DNA of 64,000 nucleotides from UBA721 sp002705165. Its GTDB lineage: Bacteria; Planctomycetota; Planctomycetia; Pirellulales; Pirellulaceae. Below are positions 9,072 through 17,806 of the stretch, piece after piece (position 1 is the first letter of the stretch; each line of letters opens with the position of its first letter). Location: NCBI GenBank assembly GCA_045565995.1, contig JBJLEF010000010.1, positions 1 through 64,000 on the forward strand. Direction: 5' to 3'. The translations under genes and the position numbers were made by a program. Under the pieces are notes generated by a model, which made no database searches, was not told the origin of the DNA, and saw nothing but the letters and a program-made list of their open reading frames with translations.

Positions 9072-11421
9072 TCCCTTTTCCGGGAGCCTCTGGAGAAACT
9101 CGGTAAAGGCGGTTGGTTTCAGACAGGATACTCAAAATTCCCTGCTTCTCCGCTGCTGCCTGAGTACTGATTCGTCTATAACGAAATTCCGCCACTCTTC
9201 CAATCTGTTGATCACCAGAATAGATCGCGGCCTTAAGCAGACAGCTTCTGGTGATAGCCAGTCGACCCGGCCAGCGGAGGCTGTCGCGGTCGGGGGTGCT
9301 GCCATCAAGAGTGTAGTAGATTTGAGAGGGCTTTAGATAGCTCAGGAGCGTCACGTTAATGGACTCGCTAAACTCTCCGCCGGGATGATTGATGTAGAAC
9401 ATGGAATTGCCACTTTTACGTGTTGCCCATAGAGCCGCGGTGGTTCTCAATTCCGCAGAATTACTTTTTAATAATTCGGTAATAAATTCGTCTTGAATCA
9501 CACCTAACTCCGTGGCAGCGAGGAGGGCTGCTAGCTGTAGTCGCGGATGATTCGACTGTAATAGGTTGTTGAGCTGTTCCGGTGGAAAATGTCGCTTTAG
9601 CACTTGCCAGGAGGCGTAGAAGCAGGTGTCATCCTGTTCGTTGCTTATTGCAAAGAGTAGGTCATCTCGGATCTGTGGAGGCATGTGTTCGATGCCTGCG
9701 ATGAATTGATGGGCTTCAAAACGAATCCGTGCGTTGTCTTCGATGAGGCTTGCTTTCAATACATTAATGGTCTTTGTATCAAGTCGGAGATTAGTATCAT
9801 CCGCTTTGTTGCTACGGTTGGTTAGGTGACGCAGGCATCTCAGAGCCTGAATTCGTTGATGGACTGGTCCTGAGGTTAGTATCTGATGGAAAAGTTCATG
9901 AGGGGAATCGTGTCTATGTTGACTTCGAATAAAAGCCCATATTGCCCAACTAGTCTGTTGGACGGATAGCGATTCACTATTTAATGCTTCATAAATTCCA
10001 CTCGGTCCATCCTTTCGTAGAATCAGCTCTTCCTGAGCTCCGATTCGTCGGACGGCTAATACATCATCTAAACCGTCAATAAGTTCAGGCGTACTCCAGT
10101 CTTTCAGCGGTGTGTTCCAACGTTCATGTTGTTGCTTAAGTTGTGCGTGTGCTTGGTTTCCTTTCCAGCAAACGCGGAAGATTCGGCCTTCATTGATTTG
10201 CTTCTGCTTGTCGTCCCACTGGACTCCGTATTCTCGCCCCCAACCCAAGATGTAAAGCGCACCGTCAGGCCCAACTTCAAGATCGGTAGGTTTAAACAGG
10301 GCATTGCCACCAGAAACGAGCGTACTGTATTGCGTGCCTGCCAGAGTCAGTTGTGCCCCCTGCCATTCAGACTTGAAGTAATGCGATCGGCGTTGGAGCC
10401 AGTCGTTAAATATCCATACCCCTCGTAGTCTTGGTGGGAAGGCAGGCGAATTGAAATAGGTTATCCCGGTGCCGGATCCTCCAAACATGGGACCTACTAA
10501 CTCGGGCGTTGGCAGGTGGTTCTCACAACGCCAGTGTGCACTCCATGGGTGGCCCCAGCCATAATGTGCGCCGAAGAACGAATGGAAAACGCGGTCTCCC
10601 TGATCCTGGTCGTTATCGGTGCCGATGAAATTGAATTCATGATCAAAGGCAATATCCCAAGGATTACGATACCCTCGCGACTCAATTCGTAAGTCATGTC
10701 CCAAGTCCAAACACGAGAGAACCCCCCCTTCACGCCCCCAATCATCGGCCGGGTCATGGTAAGTCTTGATATAATCCTTCGCGTTTGAAACCCGAGGCTC
10801 CGGGAAATCAGAGGTTCCAGAGGGAGCCGGGACACCGGTTAGATCATGAAAAGGCTCAGGGGCGAATAGTTCGGGGCCGTTATGACCTTTGGAATTTCCT
10901 TTGGACATATACATGCGTCCATCCGGACCCCATGTAAGGCCGTGTAGACCATGTTCAAGATTTCCAAGATCAGTGTATAGACGGATGTATTGGTCCGCAA
11001 TCTGGTCTCCGTCGGTATCCCTTACGATGGTTAGATCAGGAGCATTAGCAATCCATAGATCAGAACCATGCCAGCATAACCCTTGAATATTATTAAAGCC
11101 GGTTGCGAATTGGTGTTTCTTATCAAACACGCCATCTCCGTCAGGATCCAGCAATATGAAAACGGAATCTCCCGGAGTATCGAGGGTCGGAGATCGATAC
11201 TGGGGTCCCATCCCGACAAATAGCCGCCCTTTGAAGTCGAACGCCATGGCACAGGGGTTACGAGTCAACGGTTCTCGGGCGACGAATTTTATTTCAAATT
11301 CGTCAGCTACTTCAGGCAGAGTATCAAGGTTTCCCGATTTTGCATTTTGGGCAAATGCGGTATGAACAGATAAGGTGAGACCTAGCAAGCCTGCGAAAAA
11401 GGGGGAGGGACAATTTAGCAT
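9055..11421 (-). CDS. PVC-type membrane-bound dehydrogenase, N-terminal part (beta-propeller, HEAT-like, Fn3-associated)
   Basis: The 788-residue frame opens with a signal peptide (FFAGLLGLTLSVHTAFA). Next comes the Pirellula/Verrucomicrobium-type dehydrogenase propeller (NPCAMAFDFKGRLFVGMG, LTWGPDGRMYMSKG, ESRGYRNPWDIAFDHEFN, NDWLQRRSHYF, DLEVGPDGALYILGWGREYG), then a helical HEAT-like stretch (about 430-660). A chitobiase-like Fn3-associated domain follows near 680-750 (IYYTLDGSTPDRDSLRWPG). Substrates of this family are unknown; a periplasmic redox step in sugar or glycan breakdown is often proposed. The frame stops at 9055 just where the cytochrome c domain should begin, and that domain continues in the next frame. 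It lies 23 bases downstream of a DUF1501 gene, a pairing common in planctomycetes. Confidence 0.82.
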   Translation of the reverse strand: MLNCPSPFFAGLLGLTLSVHTAFAQNAKSGNLDTLPEVADEFEIKFVAREPLTRNPCAMAFDFKGRLFVGMGPQYRSPTLDTPGDSVFILLDPDGDGVFDKKHQFATGFNNIQGLCWHGSDLWIANAPDLTIVRDTDGDQIADQYIRLYTDLGNLEHGLHGLTWGPDGRMYMSKGNSKGHNGPELFAPEPFHDLTGVPAPSGTSDFPEPRVSNAKDYIKTYHDPADDWGREGGVLSCLDLGHDLRIESRGYRNPWDIAFDHEFNFIGTDNDQDQGDRVFHSFFGAHYGWGHPWSAHWRCENHLPTPELVGPMFGGSGTGITYFNSPAFPPRLRGVWIFNDWLQRRSHYFKSEWQGAQLTLAGTQYSTLVSGGNALFKPTDLEVGPDGALYILGWGREYGVQWDDKQKQINEGRIFRVCWKGNQAHAQLKQQHERWNTPLKDWSTPELIDGLDDVLAVRRIGAQEELILRKDGPSGIYEALNSESLSVQQTSWAIWAFIRSQHRHDSPHELFHQILTSGPVHQRIQALRCLRHLTNRSNKADDTNLRLDTKTINVLKASLIEDNARIRFEAHQFIAGIEHMPPQIRDDLLFAISNEQDDTCFYASWQVLKRHFPPEQLNNLLQSNHPRLQLAALLAATELGVIQDEFITELLKSNSAELRTTAALWATRKSGNSMFYINHPGGEFSESINVTLLSYLKPSQIYYTLDGSTPDRDSLRWPGRLAITRSCLLKAAIYSGDQQIGRVAEFRYRRISTQAAAEKQGILSILSETNRLYRVSPEAPGKGSDHLY

Positions 11422-11444
11422 AATGATTTATGGAGTGGAAAGAA

Positions 11445-12848
11445 TTACAATAACGCCTGAATTGGAGTACCGTGTTCGAGTAAATTATAAACCCGCCCAT
11501 CTGTATCGGTAGCTGTTAAGTCATTGAGTCCCATGGCTTTATAGACGGTGGCTGTAACGTCGCCGGGCGTGCACTGCAGGTCGGCCGGGAATTCCCCGAG
11601 TCGGTCAGTCGACCCATAAGCCTGACCGCCGCGTATTCCACCGCCTGCCAAGACGTCAGTCAGACAGTACGTCCAGTGATCACGTCCCTGACCGGATTCG
11701 CCCCCGCTCCGCGGGTCACCAATCTTAGGCTTGCGACCCATTTCACTGGTTACCATGACGAGTGTTTCGTTGAGTAAGCCACGTTGTTCCAGGTCTTCGA
11801 GCAGCGCTGAATATCCCTGATCAAACATAGGTAAAAGATTTTCTTTAAGGCACTCGAAGTTGTTGCCATGGGTGTCCCAGCTTCCTGCACTTTTACACTT
11901 GCTGGCTAAGGACATATCTCCTTTCCAAAATACGGTGATAAAGGGAACCCCCACTTCCACAAGGCGTCTGGCCATTAGTAGTGACATTCCGTTTATGTTT
12001 CGGCCGTAACGGTCAATGGTGGATTCAGACTCGCCGTCAAGACTAAAAGCATTGGTTGTACCCGCTGACAGCAGGAGTTCCAGGGCGCGGGCCTGTTGCT
12101 TCTTCCAAATCTGTGTGGCTGCGTATTGTTCGAAAGACTTTCTGTTTTGGTCCAGTGTTTTCAATAAGCCGTTTCGGCTGGTAATTCGGTCTGTGCTTAC
12201 GTCTCCCTGAAGCGTTAGGGAAGGAACGGTGAATTCGAGTGGTTTCTCGAGGTTCCCGTCAATGTAAAGAGGGTCGTATTCTACGCCGATTCGGGCTGCG
12301 AACTGTCCAGGTCGAGTGTATGGCTTACGGCTGGGCATGTGGGGTAGGGTAATGGTATTTGGTAAAGCACCAGCCTGCTGTCGTTTCATTCCCACGACGG
12401 TCCCCATATAGGGCCAGTCATCCGGAAAAGGAGTCCGGTCATTTCCGAGACGCTTGAAGGACTCGTCAGGTTCATGTCCGGTAAGGTTGTGATAATAGCC
12501 GGCGTGGTGGTCGTTGGTGTTTACCCTGCCGTTAATAGACCGAACTACGGCAAGGTGGTGACCGAGCTTTGCAGTCATCGGCAGATGTTCGGAGACAAAT
12601 AATCCCGGGGCTGAACTTTGAATCGTTTCGAAGGGGCCACGATATTCTGCCGGTGCATCCGGCTTGGGATCAAACGTATCGATGTGAGAGTGACCACCAC
12701 AAAGGAAGAACAGAATCGTGGATTTGGCTGTGGCTCTTTCAGCGGCGTGCACAGCGGAAGGATCCATGCCGGGCGCGAATGTCATCCCTGTAAACGCAGC
12801 TGTAGATGCTTGAAGGAATGCTCGACGCGTATTTAAGTGCTTTGTCAT
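11445..12848 (-). CDS. DUF1501 family secreted protein (sulfatase-like fold)
   Basis: The 467-residue protein has a Tat-like N-terminus (NTRRAFLQASTAAFTGMTFAPG). It carries the DUF1501 landmarks: FFLCGGHSHIDTFDPKP near residue 47, AEYRGPFETI, the HHAGYYHNLTGHEP segment, VTVFWKGD followed by SWDTHGNN, and the late VMVTSEMGRKPKI…GRDHW motif. The family is related to alkaline phosphatase/sulfatase-like hydrolases and is greatly expanded in planctomycetes, but its reaction is not established. The gene is first of a likely two-gene operon with the PVC-type dehydrogenase downstream. Confidence 0.88.
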   Translation of the reverse strand: MTKHLNTRRAFLQASTAAFTGMTFAPGMDPSAVHAAERATAKSTILFFLCGGHSHIDTFDPKPDAPAEYRGPFETIQSSAPGLFVSEHLPMTAKLGHHLAVVRSINGRVNTNDHHAGYYHNLTGHEPDESFKRLGNDRTPFPDDWPYMGTVVGMKRQQAGALPNTITLPHMPSRKPYTRPGQFAARIGVEYDPLYIDGNLEKPLEFTVPSLTLQGDVSTDRITSRNGLLKTLDQNRKSFEQYAATQIWKKQQARALELLLSAGTTNAFSLDGESESTIDRYGRNINGMSLLMARRLVEVGVPFITVFWKGDMSLASKCKSAGSWDTHGNNFECLKENLLPMFDQGYSALLEDLEQRGLLNETLVMVTSEMGRKPKIGDPRSGGESGQGRDHWTYCLTDVLAGGGIRGGQAYGSTDRLGEFPADLQCTPGDVTATVYKAMGLNDLTATDTDGRVYNLLEHGTPIQALL

Positions 12849-12963
12849 CGCAATAAAGCCTTGCTCGGAGAAACGATATTAATATTCTACCCGATGGACG
12901 AAGTGTACCTCTGATTTATTGACCTCAATTTTAATTGTTTCGCCGCTGTAAACTGCCGGAGTC

Positions 12964-12969
12964 TATAAT
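12964..12969 (+). promoter_or_regulatory. Possible -10 element for the secreted PA-IL-like gene
   Basis: A perfect TATAAT lies 36 bases before the GTG start at 13005, in the 156-bp divergent gap. No convincing -35 hexamer stands 16-18 bases upstream, so the call is tentative. Confidence 0.35.
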
Positions 12970-13004
12970 TCAAATGGATATCACTTAATGAGCGGAGAGA
13001 AACT

Positions 13005-13676
13005 GTGAGAACTATTTGTGTCTTTTGTCTTGTAGCCTTAGCTGCTTCCTCCATGGTCTTTGGACAGGATGAGGGTGAGTCTAATGCCCTTGATTTACGT
13101 ACTCGTAAAGCAATTCAGGTATTCATTAAAGATGGGATGGAAATTGCCATTGAATATGAGAAAAACGGTGATCTGCAAAAGGCTAAGAATATGTATGAGC
13201 AGATTCAACGCCTTGATAATCGAATTACAGGTGTCGATGCAAAAATTGAATTTCTCGATCAACAATTAGTGGCTGCCAATCAGCAAGTGCATATGCTCGA
13301 CACGTCCAAAGGTTGGGTGTCCATCGGGATGGCTTATAAAGGACGAAAATTTCGAGTATTAACAGCAGGGACGTACACAATGACTCTCAAGCAAGAGCCA
13401 AATGCTATGGGGTTTGAAAACGGCGACGTTAAAAAGAACGGGATGGATCCGGAATTTCCGCTAGGATCCTTAATCGGAGCCTATTACACGGGCAAGAAAC
13501 CAGGCAAACCATTTTTGATTGGTAAGGAAGACACGTTGGTGCCTGAAAAAGATGGCATTCTCTATCTGAAAGTCAATGTCCCGCCGGTCATCGCTTGTGA
13601 AGGCATTATCAACATCGGCACGAGCGGTTGGTTCAATTTGCCTCCGAATAGTGCTCCTAGCATTACCCCCAAATAA
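13005..13676 (+). CDS. Secreted protein with PA-IL (LecA)-like C-terminal domain
   Basis: The 223-residue product starts at GTG behind a GGAGAG ribosome site and has a signal peptide (ICVFCLVALAASSMVFG). Residues 30-100 are helical and charged, likely a short TPR or coiled coil (EYEKNGDLQKAKNMYEQIQR). Residues 105-215 resemble PA-IL-like galactose-binding domains: a KGRKFRVLTAGTYTM strand, PLGSLIGAYYTG, KPFLIG and DGILYLKVNVP, in the order G-x-L-x-G, P-F-x-I-G, G-x-L-Y-L. The carbohydrate role is inferred from this likeness only. It stands apart from the divergent DUF1501 operon and is followed 29 bases later by a RidA-family gene. Confidence 0.6.
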   Translation: MRTICVFCLVALAASSMVFGQDEGESNALDLRTRKAIQVFIKDGMEIAIEYEKNGDLQKAKNMYEQIQRLDNRITGVDAKIEFLDQQLVAANQQVHMLDTSKGWVSIGMAYKGRKFRVLTAGTYTMTLKQEPNAMGFENGDVKKNGMDPEFPLGSLIGAYYTGKKPGKPFLIGKEDTLVPEKDGILYLKVNVPPVIACEGIINIGTSGWFNLPPNSAPSITPK

Positions 13677-13705
13677 TATCTAGATAGTCAATTTAAACCG
13701 CTCTA

Positions 13706-14182
13706 ATGGAAATACCGCCGATGGCACCCAAAGCTCGACTCGCTGAACTAGGAATCCAACTACCGGACGCTCCAGCCTCGGTAGCCAATTATGTACCTTG
13801 TATTCAAACGGGGAATTTGGTGATGACTGCCGGACAATTGCCTTTCGTCGCGGGCCAAGTGGTGCTTCCGGGAAAAGTGGGCGGGGAACTGACATCGGAG
13901 CAGGGGGCTGAAGCAGCCAAGATCGCCGTGATCAATGGCTTGGCCCAGATTGACGCGCTGGTAGGCGACCTATCCAGAGTGGTTCGCGTGCTTCGTGTGG
14001 AGGGGTTTGTCCAAAGTGCGATCGGATTTCAGGGCCAGTCGGTGGTGATGAATGGGGCTAGTGATTTCATCGTTGAAGTGTTTGGGGATGCCGGGCGTCA
14101 TACGCGAACGGCGATTGGGGTTTCTGAGTTGCCACTCAACGCAGCCTGCCAGATTAGCCTTGTCGTTGAAGTTTCCGATTAG
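13706..14182 (+). CDS. RidA (YjgF/YER057c/UK114) family protein
   Basis: At 158 residues it fits the longer YjgF/chorismate-mutase-like subgroup rather than the ~130-residue classic RidA. Visible landmarks are the GNLVMTAGQLPF strand, the NGLAQIDALVGDLSRVVRVLRVEGFV helix-strand, and a C-terminal GRHTRTAIGVSELPLNA segment with the family Arg. Classic RidA hydrolyses reactive enamine/imine intermediates released by PLP enzymes such as threonine dehydratase; this subgroup is less well characterised. The start may be ATG 13706 or ATG 13721, and neither has a strong ribosome site. Its last four bases overlap the convergent helicase gene. Confidence 0.85.
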   Translation: MEIPPMAPKARLAELGIQLPDAPASVANYVPCIQTGNLVMTAGQLPFVAGQVVLPGKVGGELTSEQGAEAAKIAVINGLAQIDALVGDLSRVVRVLRVEGFVQSAIGFQGQSVVMNGASDFIVEVFGDAGRHTRTAIGVSELPLNAACQISLVVEVSD

Positions 14183-15576
14183 TCGAGCGTGCGTTTCCTG
14201 GGGGAATATTTTTCAGTATTCCGGGATGGTGTGATGTCATCCATTGTGATGACTTTGGATTGGCGTTTACGTTTCTTTTTCTTTTTATTCTTCTTACCGC
14301 GGCCATCGCGTACCCACGTGTTTCCATCGGATTCGCCCGATTCGTTGGACTCGTGGGATTCCGCTGCATCGGTGTTTTCAGGCTTCTTTGCTCGTTTACC
14401 TTTTCTGCGATTCATCGCTCGCTCTAACTGGAAAAGATTGCCAAAGTCATCGTAGTTCCATTCACGTACCTCAACCGAAATTCCTGCAAGCTTTTCAATC
14501 TGTTCGAGGTAATAGCGTTCGTGTGAAGCACATAAGGAGATTGCTTCGCCTTTGGATCCGGCTCGGCCTGTTCTTCCAACCCGATGGATATATATTTCTG
14601 GATACTCGGGCAGCGCGTAATTGATGACATGGGAAATATTGTCAATATCCAAGCCGCGAGCTGCTACATCTGTTGCGACCAGAATAGGGGCCTGCTCGGA
14701 CTTAAAAGCTTCTAGGGCTTTTCGGCGACGTCCCTGACTTTTATTTCCGTGCAGTGGTAACGCCTCAAGTTTGGCGCGATTGATGTTTCGTGTTACCCGT
14801 TCAGCATCTTGTTTGGTTCTTACGAAGACGAGGGTTCTTGCTCGCGGCGTTGCGAATAAATACTGGATTAACAGAAGGTCCTTATTGATGTTTTCAACAT
14901 AAAAGACGGATTGGTTGATGAGGTGGATGGGGATCGCATCCGGAACTACATTGATGGTGGTTGGCGTAGACAACCAGTCGGAAGCAATGGTTTGTATCTC
15001 TTTGGGTAACGTAGCTGAGAATAGCAAGGTTTGCTGCCGGTTGCTTACTAACCCGACGATCTTAGAAACGTCATCGATAAATCCCATGTCCAGCATCATA
15101 TCCGCTTCGTCGATTACCAGAAGCTGCACGGTGCTGAGATCAATTTGCTTTTGACCATGCAGGTCGAGCAGTCGACCGGGAGTTGCGACGACGATGTCCA
15201 CTCCTCGTCGTATTCGTTGGATTTGAGGATTGGCTCCCACGCCACCATGAACGACGGTTTGTCGGACGTTGGTGTGTTTAGAATAATCCTCAAAACAATC
15301 GTTGATCTGGATGGCTAGTTCCCGCGTCGGCGAAAGGACAAGCACTCTTAGCTTGTGTTGATGGTCGGTTGCCGGGTCTAGGAGTTGTTCAATCGCGGGC
15401 AAAGCGAAGGCCGCCGTTTTCCCCGTCCCGGTCTGCGCACACCCCAGGACGTCTTTGCCTTCCAGAATGAGTGGAATGGCGTCTTTTTGGATTGGCGTAG
15501 GTGTTTCGTAGCCTCGGCTTTGAATGGCTCGTAGTAGAGGAGGGGATAGTTTGAAGGTGTCGAAGGAAGTCGGCAT
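14179..15576 (-). CDS. DEAD-box ATP-dependent RNA helicase (RhlE/CsdA-like)
   Basis: The 465-residue protein has the full motif set: Q motif near residue 24 (PTPIQKDAIP), motif I AQTGTGKT, Ia PTRELA, II VIDEADMML, III SAT, IV LVFVRTK, V ATDVAARGLDI and VI HRVGRTGRAG. After about residue 375 it has a hydrophilic tail with Lys/Arg blocks (KKNKKKKKRKR), typical of RhlE-like helicases that bind structured RNA in ribosome assembly or decay. Its ATG shares one base with the stop codon of the upstream sulfatase gene, so translation is probably coupled. It is last in a pyrF-VTT-sulfatase-helicase series. Confidence 0.93.
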   Translation of the reverse strand: MPTSFDTFKLSPPLLRAIQSRGYETPTPIQKDAIPLILEGKDVLGCAQTGTGKTAAFALPAIEQLLDPATDHQHKLRVLVLSPTRELAIQINDCFEDYSKHTNVRQTVVHGGVGANPQIQRIRRGVDIVVATPGRLLDLHGQKQIDLSTVQLLVIDEADMMLDMGFIDDVSKIVGLVSNRQQTLLFSATLPKEIQTIASDWLSTPTTINVVPDAIPIHLINQSVFYVENINKDLLLIQYLFATPRARTLVFVRTKQDAERVTRNINRAKLEALPLHGNKSQGRRRKALEAFKSEQAPILVATDVAARGLDIDNISHVINYALPEYPEIYIHRVGRTGRAGSKGEAISLCASHERYYLEQIEKLAGISVEVREWNYDDFGNLFQLERAMNRRKGKRAKKPENTDAAESHESNESGESDGNTWVRDGRGKKNKKKKKRKRQSKVITMDDITPSRNTEKYSPRKRTLD

Positions 15577-17087
15577 TAGTCTTCGGCCTCCGGATAATTG
15601 GGGAGGCTGTCTTTCCAGGTCATTAATTTGCGTGACAAGGAACTCGTAACACGTGGATGCTTTGTTGCAAGATTTTCTTGTTCGTCTCGTGCTTCGGACA
15701 ATTTGTATAACTGCAGATCGGAACCGTCGGCGTTCATTAACAGTTTCCAGTCATCCTGTCGCATGGCAAGGACCGGGCTGCGGTCGTGAATTTCGGCCGG
15801 CCTTAGATAGGATGGGCTGCGCCCGTACTCCCAGTACATAGGCACTTTACGCTTGATTGGTTTTTCGAATAGAGCCTGTTTGAAATCGATTCCGTCCCAT
15901 TTAACCTCGGGAGCCTTGAGGCCGGCAAGACTACAAAACGTTGGAAAGAAGTCTACAGCATTGATGACAGATGTCTTATCGACTTGGCCTGCTTTAATTG
16001 TACCGGGCCAACTCACGATTAGTGGCTCACGAATCCCACCTTCGTATAGACTCCATTTGCGTCCACGTAGCCCGCCTGTCCAGCCAGGTGCTTCAAAGCC
16101 TTCTCGTTTGTAACGTGGCCAGGCGGTGGGGCCATTGTCTGCACAAACAACAAGGATCGTCTTTTCGGCGAGATTCAGACTGGTAATCCCGTCAAAGAGT
16201 CTTCCGAGTTGACGGTCCATTTCGTCCATGACGGCATAATACTGTTGAAGATATTTGTTTCCGGCGTAGGCTTTGAACTTGTTAAGTTGAAGTTGCGTGG
16301 GACGGAAAGGATCGTGAACATCATTAAGCCATAGATGGAGATAGAACGAGTTGTTTTTGTTGTTTTCGATAAAGTCGAGGCTGCGATTTACGTAAGTCTC
16401 AGTATTCTTGTGTTTCTCGGTATAGGTAATTGTTCCCTGACCTAACTTGGCGCTTTGAGCAGAGAGGCCGTGGTTGTTGGCCTGAAGGATCCTGTCGCCA
16501 AGTCCTTCGAAGGAAACGAGAGATTCGGTGAAGCCGTAAGCCTGAGGTAGCGGCGCATCGTCCACATCACGTCCGCCGCCCATATGCCATTTCCCAAAGT
16601 GTGCGGTCGCGTAGCCAGCCTCCTGAAAAGTACGAGCGATGGCAGGCACACTCGGATCGAGAAAATTGACCATTCCCCGAGCAGTATTGCGAGCGCGTGA
16701 ATTCAGGTAAGAGTTGATTCTATGACGAGCTGGAAATTGTCCGGTTGTTACGGCGACCCGCGAGGGGCTACAGATCGGTGAGGCAACATAGAATTGTTCG
16801 AATCGAATCCCACGTTCGGCTAAAGCATCGATGTTTGGTGTCTTAATGTCAGGATTTCCATAGCAGCCTAAATCGCCCCATCCCATGTCATCGATAAATA
16901 TCATGACGATATTTGGAGGATTGGAATTGGATGGGTTTTGAGAAAATAGCTGGCTGGTAAACAGGAGACACAGACAGGATATTGCAAGTTGTACCAGGAC
17001 TGTTGTGAATCGAGCCAAATTGAGATCCTGTCTTAAAGATGGTGTTAGTCGCTTCGTTAAGTATACCTCACGGTTTTTAGTTGGCAT
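15576..17087 (-). CDS. Secreted formylglycine-dependent sulfatase
   Basis: The protein holds the metal-binding segment NIVMIFIDDMGWGDLGCYGN and the sulfatase signature C-S-P-S-R (Cys about residue 106), where Cys is converted to formylglycine. It also has FGKWHMGG and a VVCADNGPTAWP second metal site. Together these define a type I arylsulfatase, probably exported (hydrophobic segment TTVLVQLAISCLCLLFTSQLF near residues 30-50). The likely substrate is a sulfated glycan, but specificity cannot be read. A TTG at 17093 is possible; the ATG at 17087 is preferred and overlaps the upstream gene by 11 bases. The N-terminal region before the hydrophobic segment is unusually long and basic. Confidence 0.9.
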   Translation of the reverse strand: MPTKNREVYLTKRLTPSLRQDLNLARFTTVLVQLAISCLCLLFTSQLFSQNPSNSNPPNIVMIFIDDMGWGDLGCYGNPDIKTPNIDALAERGIRFEQFYVASPICSPSRVAVTTGQFPARHRINSYLNSRARNTARGMVNFLDPSVPAIARTFQEAGYATAHFGKWHMGGGRDVDDAPLPQAYGFTESLVSFEGLGDRILQANNHGLSAQSAKLGQGTITYTEKHKNTETYVNRSLDFIENNKNNSFYLHLWLNDVHDPFRPTQLQLNKFKAYAGNKYLQQYYAVMDEMDRQLGRLFDGITSLNLAEKTILVVCADNGPTAWPRYKREGFEAPGWTGGLRGRKWSLYEGGIREPLIVSWPGTIKAGQVDKTSVINAVDFFPTFCSLAGLKAPEVKWDGIDFKQALFEKPIKRKVPMYWEYGRSPSYLRPAEIHDRSPVLAMRQDDWKLLMNADGSDLQLYKLSEARDEQENLATKHPRVTSSLSRKLMTWKDSLPNYPEAED

Positions 17088-17796
17088 CGTCAATGTTTGG
17101 CACCCGTCGTTTGATTACGAGTCGAATGATGATTGGTACCAGCGCGAGAAGGGTGAAGCCAATGATTAATGGTACATCTAGTAAGGCAGGAATCCCTGTT
17201 TCCAGTAGTTGTTTCAAAGAGGGTAAACGACTTCCCAGGTAAAGGTTCACCAGTGTACCGGGCAGCATCCCCAGTTGACTGGCGATCCAGTAATCCTTGA
17301 CCCGGATCTTGGTGAGGCCCATCAGCAGATTAATCGAAAAAAATGGGACATAGGGAGCAAGTCGCATGCTGTAGAGATACCAGATGCCATCTCGTTCCCA
17401 TAATAGCTCAAAGGTTTCATAACGATCGCCGAACCAGCTTTTGACCATATCCCGGAATAGAAATCGGCTCATAAGCATTGCACATGTCGCCCCCATGGTG
17501 GAGGCAAAGCTGACCGTAAATACACTTGCCCAGTAGGGCAGGATGGTGGCGGAAACGATTGAGAGTGCTGTGGAACCAGGGAATCCAGATGCGGTGACAA
17601 CAACGTAGACGACAAAGGCGATGGCGATTGCCTGCCAGAGGTGTTGTTGCGTGTAAGCTACGGCATCGGCCTGCTGTTGAGCCAGCCACTCAAGCATGGC
17701 CTGCCGGTCGACGGTCAAGATGCCAACGATGAGGATCACTAGGACGCAAAGGAGTGCCAGATAGCCTCGTCGTGTTTTTAGAGTAACGGCAGCCAT
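17077..17796 (-). CDS. VTT-domain (TVP38/TMEM64, DedA-like) inner-membrane protein
   Basis: The 239-residue protein has several hydrophobic segments: near 13-30, 50-70, 80-105, about 140-160, and a C-terminal anchor about 205-228. It carries the VTT/SNARE-associated core: FPGSTALSIVSATILPYW followed by a glycine/alanine-rich GATCAMLMSRFLFRD segment. Members of this superfamily are thought to be membrane lipid scramblases or transporters. It lies between pyrF (10 bases upstream) and the sulfatase (overlapping), so it is probably cotranscribed with both. Specific function is not evident. Confidence 0.85.
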   Translation of the reverse strand: MAAVTLKTRRGYLALLCVLVILIVGILTVDRQAMLEWLAQQQADAVAYTQQHLWQAIAIAFVVYVVVTASGFPGSTALSIVSATILPYWASVFTVSFASTMGATCAMLMSRFLFRDMVKSWFGDRYETFELLWERDGIWYLYSMRLAPYVPFFSINLLMGLTKIRVKDYWIASQLGMLPGTLVNLYLGSRLPSLKQLLETGIPALLDVPLIIGFTLLALVPIIIRLVIKRRVPNIDDAN

Positions 17797-17806
17797 TACA
17801 AGCGCC

